In this document: one piece after another, positions 1 to 11,600 of the stretch
Position numbering within the stretch: the stretch's first letter is position 1
Layout: every line of letters begins with the position of its first letter
Assembly (NCBI RefSeq): GCF_029227915.1
Contig: NC_079876.1
Location: forward strand, 38,299,828-38,363,827
From: Hydractinia symbiolongicarpus
Taxonomy: Eukaryota > Cnidaria > Hydrozoa > Anthoathecata > Hydractiniidae
Direction: 5' to 3'
DNA length: 64,000 nt
Program-made: the position numbers and the translations under genes
Notes under the pieces: generated by a model
What the model was told of the DNA's origin: nothing
The model's database searches: none
The model's input: only the letters and a program-made list of their open reading frames with translations

Positions 1-47
1 CCCGAAAAGTATCAAGAAATACATGTTGGTACGAATATGTGACACAA

Positions 48-65
48 CCGTTTAAACTCAAACGG
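48..65. other. Perfect 6-bp inverted repeat in the monomer (CCGTTT / AAACGG)
   Basis: CCGTTT at 48-53 and AAACGG at 60-65 are reverse complements separated by six bases, so either strand can fold into a short hairpin. Many monomers have ccgttg or ccgttt here with aaacgg retained, leaving at least a five-pair stem (CCGTT/AACGG). Monomers with cgaactg (for example near 45,552) lose a pair. Whether it folds in vivo is unknown. Confidence 0.6.
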
Positions 66-77
66 ACTGACACCGTT
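61..77. other. Overlapping alternative inverted repeat (AACGG / CCGTT)
   Basis: AACGG at 61-65 and CCGTT at 73-77 are reverse complements with a seven-base loop. The left arm is shared with the preceding inverted repeat, so the two hairpins are mutually exclusive. The right arm is changed to actgtt in the gattgatactg subfamily (for example near 430), which keeps only the first hairpin. Confidence 0.5.
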
Positions 78-191
78 AGAAAGTCAATGAAATGTAGTTT
101 TTGAAACTGTCGCTATTTCTTCAGCGCGCGATAACGGCTAGGATTGTTCCCACAGTAAAAAATGACATATTAATTTAAATTTTTAATTGAA

Positions 192-206
192 GCGCTACAA
201 CAGCGC
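192..206. other. Conserved GCGCT-loop-AGCGC hairpin
   Basis: GCGCT at 192-196 and AGCGC at 202-206 are reverse complements around a five-base loop (acaac here, accac in many other monomers). Both arms are kept in most monomers while the loop and flanks vary. The 11-bp-deleted subfamily changes the left arm to gtgct (for example near 45,673), which weakens the stem. Confidence 0.65.
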
Positions 207-503
207 CCAGTCTAATCGCTGAGGTTAGGCAATCATGTCAAATTAAGAAGAATACTATCTCTTGGAGTCCAATTTTCTTATTTATCACATTGATCAGGTC
301 AAAGTCCAAGGTTGGTTTAATTAAGTCCCACAGTCAATCGTTTCACTGTTAAAAGCGATGCAACCTAGTAATATCAGATAAATATCGCTAAATACATGTT
401 GGTACAAATATGTGACTCAATCGTTGTAACTCAAACGGATTGATACTGTTAGAAAGTCAATGAAATGTAGTATTTGAAACTGTCGCTATTTCTTCAGCGC
501 GCG

Positions 504-523
504 ATAACGGCTAGGATTGGTCC
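504..523 (+). other. Conserved 20-bp block of the monomer
   Basis: ataacggctaggattggtcc is one of the least variable stretches across the array. Recurrent single-base variants exist: aacagctagg, aagggctggg, ggctagaatt and ggataggtcc. Each is shared by sets of monomers, so they act as lineage markers. It follows the variable CpG run and precedes the variable cacagtaaaaaa tract. Several duplication junctions fall in or next to it. It contains TAACGG, a match to the Myb-type core YAACKG. Conservation here could reflect protein binding, use as an exchange site, or chance; the sequence alone does not decide. Confidence 0.55.
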
Positions 524-526
524 CAC

Positions 527-560
527 AGTAAAAAAAGACTTATTAATTTAAATTTTTAAA
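527..560. other. AT-rich segment with a 10-bp palindrome
   Basis: After cccacagta the monomer enters an AT-rich stretch containing the palindrome AATTTAAATT at 545-554 and A/T runs. Two main versions alternate through the array: the palindromic ttaatttaaattttt form and a ttcttatcttaattttt form. The alternation helps tell monomer types apart. A/T runs of this sort can bend DNA, but that is not tested here. Confidence 0.5.
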
Positions 561-1440
561 TGAAGTGCTACAACAGCGCCCAGTGTAATCGCTGAGTTTA
601 GGCAATCATGTCAAATTAAGAAGAATGCTATTTCTTGGAGTCCAATTTTTTCATTTATCACATTTATCAGGTCACAGACAAAAGTTAGTTCAATTAAGTC
701 CCACAGTCAATTGTTTCGCTGTTAAAAGCCATACAACCTAGTAATACCTGAAAAATATCAAGGAATACATGTTGGTACGAATATATGACTCAACCGTTGT
801 AACTCAAACGGATTGATGCTGTTGGAAAGTCAATGAAATGTAGTTTGTGAAACTGTCGCTATTTCTTCAGCGCGCGATAACAGCTAGGATTGGTCCCACA
901 GTAAAGAATGACTTATTTACCTAAACTTTTAAATGAAGCGCTACCACAGCGCCCAGTGTAATCGCTGAGTTCTGGCAATCACGTCAAGCTAAGAAGAATG
1001 TTATTTCTTGGAGTCCAATCTTCTCATTTATCACATTTATCAGGTCACAATCCAAAGTTAGTTCAATTAAGTCCCACAGTCAATCGTTTCATTGTTAAAA
1101 GCGATGCAACCTAGTAATATCAGAAAAATATCGCTAAATTCATGTTGGTACGAATATGTGACGCAACCGTTGTAACTCAAACGGACTGACACCGTTAGAA
1201 AGTCAAAGAAATGTAGTTTTTGAAACTGTCGCTATTTCGTCAGGGCGCAATAACGGCTAGGATTGGTCCCACAGCAAAAAAATGACTTTCTTATCTTAAT
1301 TCTTGAATGAAGCGCTACCACAGCGCCCAGTGTAATCGCTGAGTTTCGGCAATCATGTCAAATTAAGAAGAATGTTATTTCTAAGAGTCCAATTGTCTCA
1401 CTTTCATATTTATAAGGTCACAGTCCATACTCAGTTCAAT
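540..1440 (+). repeat. Left copy of a 7-monomer-offset duplication
   Basis: This stretch matches about 3,149-4,049 at an offset of 2,609 bp, seven monomers. Markers shared only by the pair include gaagtgctacaac, the tagtttgtgaaactg variant, atcacgtcaag, gtcaaagaaatg and ctaagagtccaattg. It begins almost exactly where the 5-monomer duplication ends. Confidence 0.75.
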
Positions 1441-1863
1441 TAATTCCACAGTCAATCGTTTCGCTGTTAAAAGCCATACAATTTGGTAATACCTGAAAAA
1501 TATCAAGAAATAGATGTTGGTAGGAATATGTGACTCAAGCGTTGTAACTCAAACAGATTGATACTGTTAAAAAGTCAATGAAATGTAGTTTTTGAAACTG
1601 TCGCTATTTCTTCAGCGCGCGATAACGGCTAGGATTGGTCCCACAGTAAAAAATGACTTTTTCATCTTAATTCTTAAATGAAGCGCTACCACAGCGCCAA
1701 GTGTAGTCGCTGAGTTTCGGCAATCATGTGAAATTAAGAACAATGTTATTTCGTGTAGTCCAATTGTCTCGCTTTCACATTTACAGGGTCACAGTCCATA
1801 GTCAGTTCAATTAAGTCCCGCAGTCAATCGTTTCGCTGTTAAAAGCCATACAACCTAGAAATA

Positions 1864-2391
1864 CCCGAAAAGTATCAAGAAATACATGTCGGTACGAATA
1901 TGTGACACAACCGTTTAAACTCAAACGGACTGACACTGTTAGAAAGTCAATGAAATGTAGTTTTTGAAACTGTCGCTATTTCTTCAGCGCGCGATAACGG
2001 CTAGGATTGGTCCCACAGTAAAAAATGACATATTAATTTAAATTTTTAAATGAAGCGCTACAACAGCGCCCAGTCTAATCGCTGAGGTTAGGCAATCATG
2101 TCAAATTAAGAAGAATACTATTTCTTGGAGTCCAATTTTTTCATTTATCACATTGATCAGGTCAAAGTCCAAGGTTGGTTCAATTAAGTCCCACAGTCAA
2201 TCGTTTCACTGTTAAAAGCGCTGCAACCTAGTAATATCAGATAAATATCGCTAAATACATGTTGGTACGAATATGTGACTCAACCGTTGTAACTCAAACG
2301 GATTGATACTGTTAGAAAGTCAATGAAATGTAGTATTTGAAACTGTCGCTATTTCTTCAGCGCGCGATAACGGCTAGGATTGGTCCCACAG
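1864..2391 (+). repeat. Right copy of the 5-monomer-offset duplication
   Basis: Partner of 1-528 at +1,863 bp, with only scattered substitutions (for example atgtcggtac for atgttggtac). After the shared block it continues as the taaagaatgacttattcacc type. Confidence 0.75.
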
Positions 2392-3148
2392 TAAAGAATG
2401 ACTTATTCACCTAAACTTTTAAATGAAGCGCTGCCACAGCGCCCAGTGTAATCGCTGAGTTTCGGCAATCATGTCAAATTAAGAACAATGTTATTTCTTG
2501 GAGTCCAATTGTCTCATTTATCACATTCATCAGGTCAAAGTCCAAAGTTAGTTCAATTAAGTCCCACAGTCAATCGTTTCATTGTTAAAGGCGATGCAAC
2601 TTAGTAATATCGGAAAAATATCGCTAAAAACATGTTGGTACGAATATGTGACCCAACCGTTGTAACTCAAACGGACTGACACCGTTGGAAAGTCAATGAA
2701 ATGTAGTTTTTGAAACTGTCGGTATTTCTTCAGCACGTGATAACGGCTAGGATTGGTCCCACAGTAAAAAATGACTTTCTTATCTTAATTCTTAAATGAA
2801 GCGCTACCACAGCGCCCAGTATAATCGCTGAGTTTCGGCAATCATGTCAAATTAAGAAGATTGTTTTTTCTTGGAGTCCAATTGTCTCCTTTATCACATT
2901 TATCAGGTAACAGTCCAAAGTTAGTTCAATTAAGTCTCACAGTCAATCGTTTCACTGTTATAAGCGATGCAACCTAGTAATATGAGAAAAATTTCGCTAA
3001 ATACATGTTGGTACGAATATGTGACACAACCGTTGTGACTCAAACGGACTGACACCGTTAGAAAGTCAATGAAATAAGGTTTTTGAAACTGTCGCTATTT
3101 CTTCAGGGCGCGATAACGGCTAGGATTGGTCCCACAGTAACGAAAAAC

Positions 3149-4049
3149 TTATTAATTTAAATTTTTAAATGAAGTGCTACAACAGCGCCCAGTGTAATCG
3201 CTGAGTTTAGGCAATCATGTCAAATTAAGAAGAATGCTATTTCTTGGAGTCCAATTTTTTCATTTATCACATTTATCAGGTCACAGTCAAAAGTTAGTTC
3301 AATTAAGTCCCACAGTCAATTGTTTCGCTGTTAAAAGCCATACAACCTAGTAATACCTGAAAAATATCAAGAAATACATGTTGGTACGAATATATGACTC
3401 AACCGTTGTAACTCAAACAGATTGATACTGTTGGAAAGTCAATGAAATGTAGTTTGTGAAACTGTCGCTATTTCTTCAGCGCGCGATAACAGCTAGGATT
3501 GGTCCCACAGTAAAGAATGACTTATTTACCTAAACTTTTAAATGAAGCGCTACCACAGCGCCCAGTGTAATCGCTGAGTTCCGGCAATCACGTCAAGTTA
3601 AGAAGAATGTTATTTCTTGGAGTCCAATCTTCTCATTTATCACATTTCTCAGGTCACAATCCAAAGTTAGTTCAATTAAGTCCCACAGTCAATCGTTTTA
3701 TTGTTAAAAGCGATGCAACCTAGTAATATCAGAAAAATATCGCTAAATTCATGTTGGTACGAATATGTGACGCAACCGTTGAAACTCAAACGGACTGACA
3801 CCGTTAGAAAGTCAAAGAAATGTAGTTTTTGAAACTGTCGCTATTTCTTCAGGGCGCAATAACGGCTAGGATTGGTCCCACAGCAAAAAAATGACTTTCT
3901 TATCTTAATTCTTGAATGAAGCGCTACCACAGCGCCCAGTGTAATCGCTGAGTTTCGGCAATCATGTCAAAATAAGAATAATGTTATTTCTAAGAGTCCA
4001 ATTGTCTCACTTTCATATTTCTAAGGTCACAGTCCATACTCAGTTCAAT
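3149..4049 (+). repeat. Right copy of the 7-monomer-offset duplication
   Basis: Partner of 540-1440 at +2,609 bp. It joins a different monomer type upstream (aaataaggtttttg near 3,073), with the switch near the conserved block at about 3,100-3,140. Downstream the pair separates at aagtcccgcag, where this copy joins the aaggcgatgcaac type. Confidence 0.75.
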
Positions 4050-4159
4050 TAAGTCCCGCAGTCAATCATTTCATTGTTAAAGGCGATGCAACCTAGTAAT
4101 ATCGGAAAAATATCGCTAAATACATGTTGGTACGAATATGTGACCCAACCGTTGAAACT

Positions 4160-6402
4160 CAAACGGACTGACACCGTTAGAAAGTCAATGAAATGTAGTT
4201 TTTGAAACTGTCGCTATTTCTTCAGCGCGCGATAACGGCTAGGATTGATCCCACAGTAAGAAAATGACTTTTTCATCTCAATTCTTAAATGAAGCGCTAC
4301 CACAGCGACCAGTGTAGTCGCTGAGTTTCGGCAATCATGTCAATATAAGAACAATGTTATTTCTTGGAGTCCAATAGTCTCATTTATCACATTCATCACG
4401 TCACAGTCCAAAGTTAGTTCAATTAAGTCCCACAGTCAATCGTTTCATTGTTAAAGGCGATGCAACCTAGTAATATCAGAAAAATATCGCTAAATTCATG
4501 TTGGTACGAATATGTGACGCAACCGTTGTAACTCAAACGGATTGATACTGTTAAAAAGTCAATGAAATGTAGTTTTTGAAACTGTCGCTATTTCTTCAGC
4601 GCGCGATAACGGCTAGGATTGGTCCCACAGTAAAAAAATGACTTTTTTATCTTAATTCTTAAATGAAGCGGTACCACAGCGCCAAGTGTAGTCGCTGAGT
4701 TTCGGCAATCATGTCAAATTAAGAAGAATGTTTTTTCTTGGAGTCCAATTATCTCATTTATCACATTCATCAGGTCACAGTCCAAAGTTAGTTCAATTAA
4801 GTCCCACAGTCAATCATTTCATTGTTAAAGGCGATGCAACTTAGTAATATCGGAAAAATATCGCTAAATACATGTTGGTACGAATATGTGACCCAACCGT
4901 TGAAACTCAAACGGACTGACACCGTTAGAAAGTCAATGAAATGTAGTTTTTGAAACTGCCGCTATTTCTTCAGCGGGCGATAACGGCTAGGATTGGTCCC
5001 ACAGTAAAAAAATGACTTTTTCATCTTTATTCTTAAATGAAGCGCTACCACAGCGCCCAGTGTAATCGCTGAGTTTCGGCAATCATGTCAAATTAAGAAG
5101 AATGTTATTTCTAAGGGTCCAATTGTCTCACTTTCATATTTATAAGGTCACAGTCCATACTCAGTTCAATTAATTCCCACAGTCAATCGTTTCGCTGTTA
5201 AAAGCCATACAACTTAGTAATACCTGAAAAATATCAAGAAATACATGTTGGTAGGAATATGTGACTCAACCGTTGTAACTCAAACGGATTGATACTGTTA
5301 AAAAGTCAATGAAACGTGGTTTTTGAAACTGTCGCTATTTCTTCAGGGCGCGATAACGGCTAGGATTGGTCCCACAGTAAAAAAATGACTTTTTCATCTT
5401 AATTCTTAAATGAAGCGCTACCACAGCGCCAAGTGTAGTCGCTGAGTTTCGGCAATCATGTCAAATTAAGAACAATGTTTTTTCTTGGAGTCCAATTGTC
5501 TCATTTATCACATTCATCAGGTCACAGTCCAAAGTTAGTTCAATTAAGTCCTACAGTCAATCGTTTCATTGTTAAAGGCGATGCAACCTAGTAATATCGG
5601 AAAAATATCGCTAAATACATGTTGGTACGAATATGTGACCCAACCGTTAAAACTCAAACGGACTGACACCGTGAGAAAGTCAATGAAATGTAGTTTTTGA
5701 AACTGTCGCTATTTCTTCAGCGCGCGATAACGGCTAGGATTGGTCCCACAGTAAAAAAATGACTTTTTCATGTTAATTCTTAAATGAAGCGCTACCACAG
5801 CGACCAGTGTAGTCGCTGAGTTTCGGCAATCATGTCAAATTAAGAACAATGTTATTTCTTGGAGTCCAATTCTCTCATTTATCACATTCATCAGGTCACA
5901 GTCCAAAGTTAGTTCAATTAAATCCCACAGTCAATCGTTTCATTGTTAAAGGCGATGCAACCTAGTAATATCAGAAAAATATCGCTAAATTCATGTTGAT
6001 ACGAATATGTGACGCAACTGTTGTAACTCAAACGGACTGACACCGTTAGAAAGTCAATGAAATGCAGTTTTTGAAACTGTTGCTATTTCTTCAGGGCGCA
6101 ATAACGGCTAGGATTGGTCCCACAGTAAAAAATGACTTATTAATTTAAATTTTTAAATGAAGCGCTACAACAGCGCCCAGTGTAATTGCTGAGTTTAGGC
6201 AATCATGTCAAATTAAGAAGAATGCTATTTCTTGGAGTCCAATTTTTTCATTTATCACATTTATCAGGTCACAGTCAAAAGTTAGTTCAATTAAGTCCCA
6301 CAGTCAATCGTTTCACTGTTAAAAGAGGTGCAGCCTAGTAATATCAGATGAATATCTCTAAATACATGTTGGTACGAATATATGACCCAACCGTTGAAAC
6401 TT
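4160..6402 (+). repeat. First copy of a 2,242-bp (6-monomer) higher-order unit
   Basis: Markers here recur exactly 2,242 bp downstream: aggattgatc at 4,241 and 6,483; aatgttatttctaagggtcc at 5,101 and 7,343; tcatgttgat at 5,991 and 8,233; aaaagaggtg at 6,321 and 8,563. The left boundary is resolved only to about 4,160-4,241, because flanking monomers are similar. Six different monomer types make up the unit. Confidence 0.85.
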
Positions 6403-8684
6403 AAACGGACTGACACCGTTAGAAAGTCAATGAAATGTAGTTTTTGAAACTGTCGCTATTTCTTCAGCACGCGATAACGGCTAGGATTGATCCCACAGTA
6501 AGAAAATGACTTTTTCATCTTAATTCTTAAATGAAGCGCTACCACAGCGACCAGTGTAGTCGCTGAGTTTCGGCAATCATGTCAATATAAGAACAATGTT
6601 ATTTCTTGGAGTCCAATAGTCTCATTTATCACATTCATCACGTCACAGTCCAAAGTTAGTTCAATTAAGTCCCACAGTCAATCGTTTCATTGTTAAAGGC
6701 GATGCAACCTAGTAATATCAGAAAAATATCGCTAAATTCATGTTGGTACGAATATGTGACGCAACCGTTGTAACTCAAACGGATTGATACTGTTAAAAAG
6801 TCAATGAAATGTAGTTTTTGAAACTGTCGCTATTTCTTCAGCGCGCGATAACGGCTAGGATTGGTCCCACAGTAAAAAAATGACTTTTTTATCTTAATTC
6901 TTAAATGAAGCGGTACCACAGCGCCAAGTGTAGTCGCTGAGTTTCGGCAATCATGTCAAATTAAGAAGAATGTTTTTTCTTGGAGTCCAATTGTCTCATT
7001 TATCACATTCATCAGGTCACAGTCCAAAGTTAGTTCAATTAAGTCCCACAGTCAATCATTTCATTGTTAAAGGCGATGCAACTTAGTAATATCGGAAAAA
7101 TATCGCTAAATACATGTTGGTACGAATATGTGACCCAACCGTTGAAACTCAAACGGACTGACACCGTTAGAAAGTCAATGAAATGTAGTTTTTGAAACTG
7201 CCGCTATTTCTTCAGCGGGCGATAACGGCTAGGATTGGTCCCACAGTAAAAAAATGACTTTTTCATCTTTATTCTTAAATGAAGCGCTACCACAGCGCCC
7301 AGTGTAATCGCTGAGTTTCGGCAATCATGTCAAATTAAGAAGAATGTTATTTCTAAGGGTCCAATTGTCTCACTTTCATATTTATAAGGTCACAGTCCAT
7401 ACTCAGTTCAATTAATTCCCACAGTCAATCGTTTCGCTGTTAAAAGCCATACAACTTAGTAATACCTGAAAAATATCAAGAAATACATGTTGGTAGGAAT
7501 ATGTGACTCAACCGTTGTAACTCAAACGGATTGATACTGTTAAAAAGTCAATGAAACGTGGTTTTTGAAACTGTCGCTATTTCTTCGGGGCGCGATAACG
7601 GCTAGGATTGGTCCCACAGTATAAAAATGACTTTTTCATCCTAATTCTTAAATGAAGCGCTACCACAGCGCCAAGTGTAGTCGCTGAGTTTCGGCAATCA
7701 TGTCAAATTAAGAACAATGTTTTTTCTTGGAGTCCAATTGTCTCATTTATCACATTCATCAGGTCACAGTCCAAAGTTAGTTCAATTAAGTCCTACAGTC
7801 AATCGTTTCATTGTTAAAGGCGATGCAACCTAGTAATATCGGAAAAATATCGCTAAATACATGTTGGTACGAATATGTGACCCAACCGTTAAAACTCAAA
7901 CGGACTGACACCGTGAGAAAGTCAATGAAATGTAGTTTTTGAAACTGTCGCTATTTCTTCAGCGCGCGATAACGGCTAGGATTGGTCCCACAGTAAAAAA
8001 ATGACTTTTTCATGTTAATTCTTAAATGAAGCGCTACCACAGCGACCAGTGTAGTCGCTGAGTTTCGGCAATCATGTCAAATTAAGAACAATGTTATTTC
8101 TTGGAGTCCAATTCTCTCATTTATCACATTCATCAGGTCACAGTCCAAAGTTAGTTCAATTAAATCCCACAGTCAATCGTTTCATTGTTAAAGGCGATGC
8201 AACCTAGTAATATCAGAAAAATATCGCTAAATTCATGTTGATACGAATATGTGACGCAACTGTTGTAACTCAAACGGACTGACACCGTTAGAAAGTCAAT
8301 GAAATGTAGTTTATGAAACTGTCGCTATTTCTTCAGCGCGAGATAACGGCTAGGATTGGTCCCACAGTAAAAAATGACTTATTAATTTAAATTTTTAAAT
8401 GAAGCGCTACAACAGCGCCCAGTGTAATTGCTGAGTTTAGGCAATCATGTCAAATTAAGAAGAATGCTATTTCTTGGAGTCCAATTTTTTCATTTATCAC
8501 ATTTATCAGGTCACAGTCAAAAGTTAGTTCAATTAAGTCCCACAGTCAATCGTTTCACTGTTAAAAGAGGTGCAGCCTAGTAATATCAGATGAATATCTC
8601 TAAATACATGTTGGTACGAATATATGACCCAACCGTTGAAACTTAAACGGACTGACACCGTTAGAAAGTCAATGAAATGTAGTT
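6403..8684 (+). repeat. Second copy of the 2,242-bp (6-monomer) higher-order unit
   Basis: Near-identical tandem copy of the preceding unit, with scattered substitutions such as ttcggggcg near 7,585. It ends near 8,684, where gtagttttgaaactgtcact replaces the expected sequence. One short patch at about 8,304-8,342 differs from its partner in several clustered positions and is entered separately. Confidence 0.85.
8304..8342 (+). other. Probable conversion patch inside the second 6-monomer copy
   Basis: Elsewhere the two 2,242-bp copies differ by isolated substitutions. Here the right copy reads tagtttatgaaactgtcgc then cagcgcgagataacgg, while the left copy at 6,062-6,100 reads cagtttttgaaactgttgc then cagggcgcaataacgg. 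The same tttatg plus gcgagataa combination occurs at about 9,053-9,090, a plausible donor. Clustering of differences that match a third monomer is what gene conversion would leave. Confidence 0.5.
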
Positions 8685-11600
8685 TTGAAACTGTCACTAT
8701 TTCTTCAGCGCGCGCTAACGGCTAGGATTGGTCCCTCAGCAAAAAATGAGTTTTTTATCTTAATTTTGAATTGAAGCGCCACCAAAACGGCCGGTGTAAT
8801 CGCTGAGTTCCGGCAATCATGTCAAATTAAGAAGAATGTTATTTCTTGAATTCCAATTTTCTCATTTATCACATTAATCAGGTCAGAGTCTAAAGTTAGT
8901 TCAATTAAGTCCCACAGTCAATCATTTCACTGTTAAAAGCGATGCAACCTAGTAATGTCAGATGAATATCGCTAAATACATGTTGGTACGAATATGTGAC
9001 CCAACCGTTTAAACTCAAACGGACTGACACCGTTAGAAAGTCAATGAAATGTAGTTTATGAAACTGTCGCTATTTCTTCAGCGCGAGATAACGGCTAGGA
9101 TTAGTCCAACGGTAAAATATGACTTTCTTATCTGAATTCTTAAATGAAGCGCTACCACAGCGCCCATTGTAATCGCTGAATTTCGGCGATCATGTCAAAC
9201 TAAGAAGAATGTTTTTTCTTGGAGTCCAATTGTCTCATTTATCACATTCATCAGGTCACAGTCCAAAGTTAGTTCAAGTAAGTCCCACAGTCAATCGTTT
9301 CATTGTTAAAGGCGCTGCAACCTAGTAATATCAGAAAAATATCGCTAAATTCATGTTGGTACGAATATGTGACGCAACCGTTGTAACTCAAACGGACTGA
9401 CACCGTTAGAAAGTCAATGAAATGTAGTTTTTGAAACTGTCGCTATTTCTTCAGTGCGCAATAACGGTTAAGATTGGTCCCACAGCAAAAAAATGACTTA
9501 TTAATTTAAATTTTTAAATGAAGCGCTACAACAGCGCCCAGTGTAAACGCTGAGTTTAGGCAATCATGTCAAATTAAGAAGAATGCTATTTCTTGGAGTC
9601 CAATTTTTTCATTTATCACATTTATCAGGTCACAGTCAAAAGTTAGTTCAATTAAGTCCCACAGTCAATCGTTTCATTGTTAAAGGCGATGCAACCTAGT
9701 AATATCGGAAAAATATCAAGAAATACATGTTGGTAGGAATATGTGACTCAAGCGTTGCAACTCAAACGGATTGATACTTTTAAAAAGTCAATGAAATGTA
9801 GTTTTTGAAACTGTCGCTATTTCTTCAGCGCGCGATAACGGCTAGGATTTGTCCCACAGTAAAAAAATGAATTTTTCATCTTAATTCTTAAATGAAGCGC
9901 TACCACAGCGCCAAGTGTAGTCGCTGAGTTTCGGCAATCATGTCAAATTAAGAACAATGTTTTTTCTTGGAGTCCAATTTTCTCATTTATCACATTCATC
10001 AGGTCACAGTCCAAAGTTAGTTCAATTAAGTCCCACAGTCAATCCTTTCATTGTTAAAGGCGATGCAACCTAGTAATATCGGAAAAATATCGCTAAATAC
10101 ATGTTGGTACGAATATGTGACCCAACCGTTAAAACTCAAACGGACTGACACCGTTAGAAAGTCAATGAAATGTAGTTTTTGAAACTGTCGCTAATTCTTC
10201 AGGGCGCAATAACGGCTAGGATTGGTCCCACGGTAAAATATGACTTTCTTTTATTAATTCTTAAATGAAGCGCTACCACAGCGCCCAGTGTAATCGCTGA
10301 ATTTCGGCAATCATGTCAAATTAAGAAGAATGTTTTTTCTTGGAGTCCAATTGTATCATTTATCACATTCATCAGGTCACAGTCCAAAGTTAGTTCAATT
10401 AAGTCCCAACGTCAATCGTTTCATTGTTAAAGGCGATGCAACCTAGTAATATCGGAAAAATATCGCTAAATACATGTTGGTACGAATATGTGACCCAACC
10501 GTTGAAACTCAAACGGACTGACACCGTTAGAAAGTCATTGAAATGTAGTTTTTGAAACTGTCGCTATTTCTTCAGCGCGCGATAACGGCTAGGATTGGTC
10601 CCACAGTAAAAAATGACTTATTAATTTAAATTTTTAAATAAAGCGCTACAACAGCGCCCAGTGTAAAACTGAGTTTAGGCGATCATGTCAAATTAAGAAG
10701 AATGCTATTTCTTGGAGTCCAATTCTTTCATTCATCACATTTATCAGGTCACAGTCAAAAGTTAGTTCAATTAAGTCCCACAGTCAATCATTTTATTGTT
10801 AAAGGCGATGAAACCTAGTAATATCAGAAAAATATCGCTAAATTCATGTTGGTACGAATATGTGACGCAACCGTTGTAACTCAAACGGACTGACACCGTT
10901 AGAAAGTCAATGAAATGAAGTTTCTGAAACTGTCGCTATTTCTTCAGGGCGCGATAACGGCTAGGATTGGTCCCACAGTAAAAACTGACTTATTAATTTA
11001 AATTTTTAAATGAAGCGCTACAACAGCGCCCAGTGTAACCGCTGAGTTTAGGCAATCATGTCAAATTAAGAAGAATGCTATTTCTTGGAGTCCAATTTTT
11101 TCATTTATCACATTTATCAGGTCACAGTCAAAAGTTAGTTCAATTAAGTCCCACAGTCAATCATTTCACTGTTAAAAGTGATGCAACCTAGTAATGTCAG
11201 ATGAATATCGCTAAATACATGTTGGTACGAATATGTGACCCAACTGTTTAAACTCAAACGGACTGACACCGTTAGAAAGTCAATGAAATGTAGTTTTTGA
11301 AACTGTCGCTATTTCTTCAGCGCGAGATAACGGCTAGGATTGGTCCCACGGTAAAATATGACTTTCTTATCTTAATTCTTAAATGAAGCGCTACCACAGC
11401 GCCCAGTGTAATCGCTGAATTTCGGCAATCATGTCAAATTAAGAAGAATGTTTTTTCTTAGAGTCCAATTGCCTCCTTTATTACATTTATCAGGTCACAG
11501 TCCAAAGTTAGTTCAATTAAGTCCCACAGTCAATCGTTTAATTGTTAAAGGCGATGCAACCTAGGAATATCAGAAAATTATCGCTAAATTCATGTTGGTA

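Larger units (their letters stand above)
22..394 (+). repeat. Reference satellite monomer (373 bp) with its internal blocks
   Basis: This monomer is a guide to the rest. In order it holds: the catgttggt start block; an accgtt / aaacgg inverted-repeat region (48-77); the cgctatttcttcag stretch and a CpG-rich agcgcgcg run (about 109-130); the conserved ataacggctagg block (from 131); an AT-rich tract (about 157-190); a GCGCT-loop-AGCGC hairpin (192-206); the caatcatgtcaaattaag block (230-247); ttggagtccaat (263-274); an aattaagtcccacagtcaat block near 320; and a gcaacctagtaatatcag tail. Most variation between monomers is in the CpG run, the bases after cccacagtaa, the AT tract and the tail. This copy has gttcc where most have ggtcc. 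Its gaggttagg and cacattgatcagg variants recur mainly beyond 44 kb. Confidence 0.9.
1..528 (+). repeat. Left copy of a 5-monomer-offset duplication
   Basis: Bases from the window edge to about 528 match 1,864-2,391 at an offset of 1,863 bp, five monomers. Shared markers are cccgaaaagtatcaag, the gtttaaactc variant, acatattaattt, gaggttagg and tagtatttg. The match ends just after the conserved block: this copy continues with aaaaaagactt, the other with aagaatgactt. The left end lies outside the window. Confidence 0.75.
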
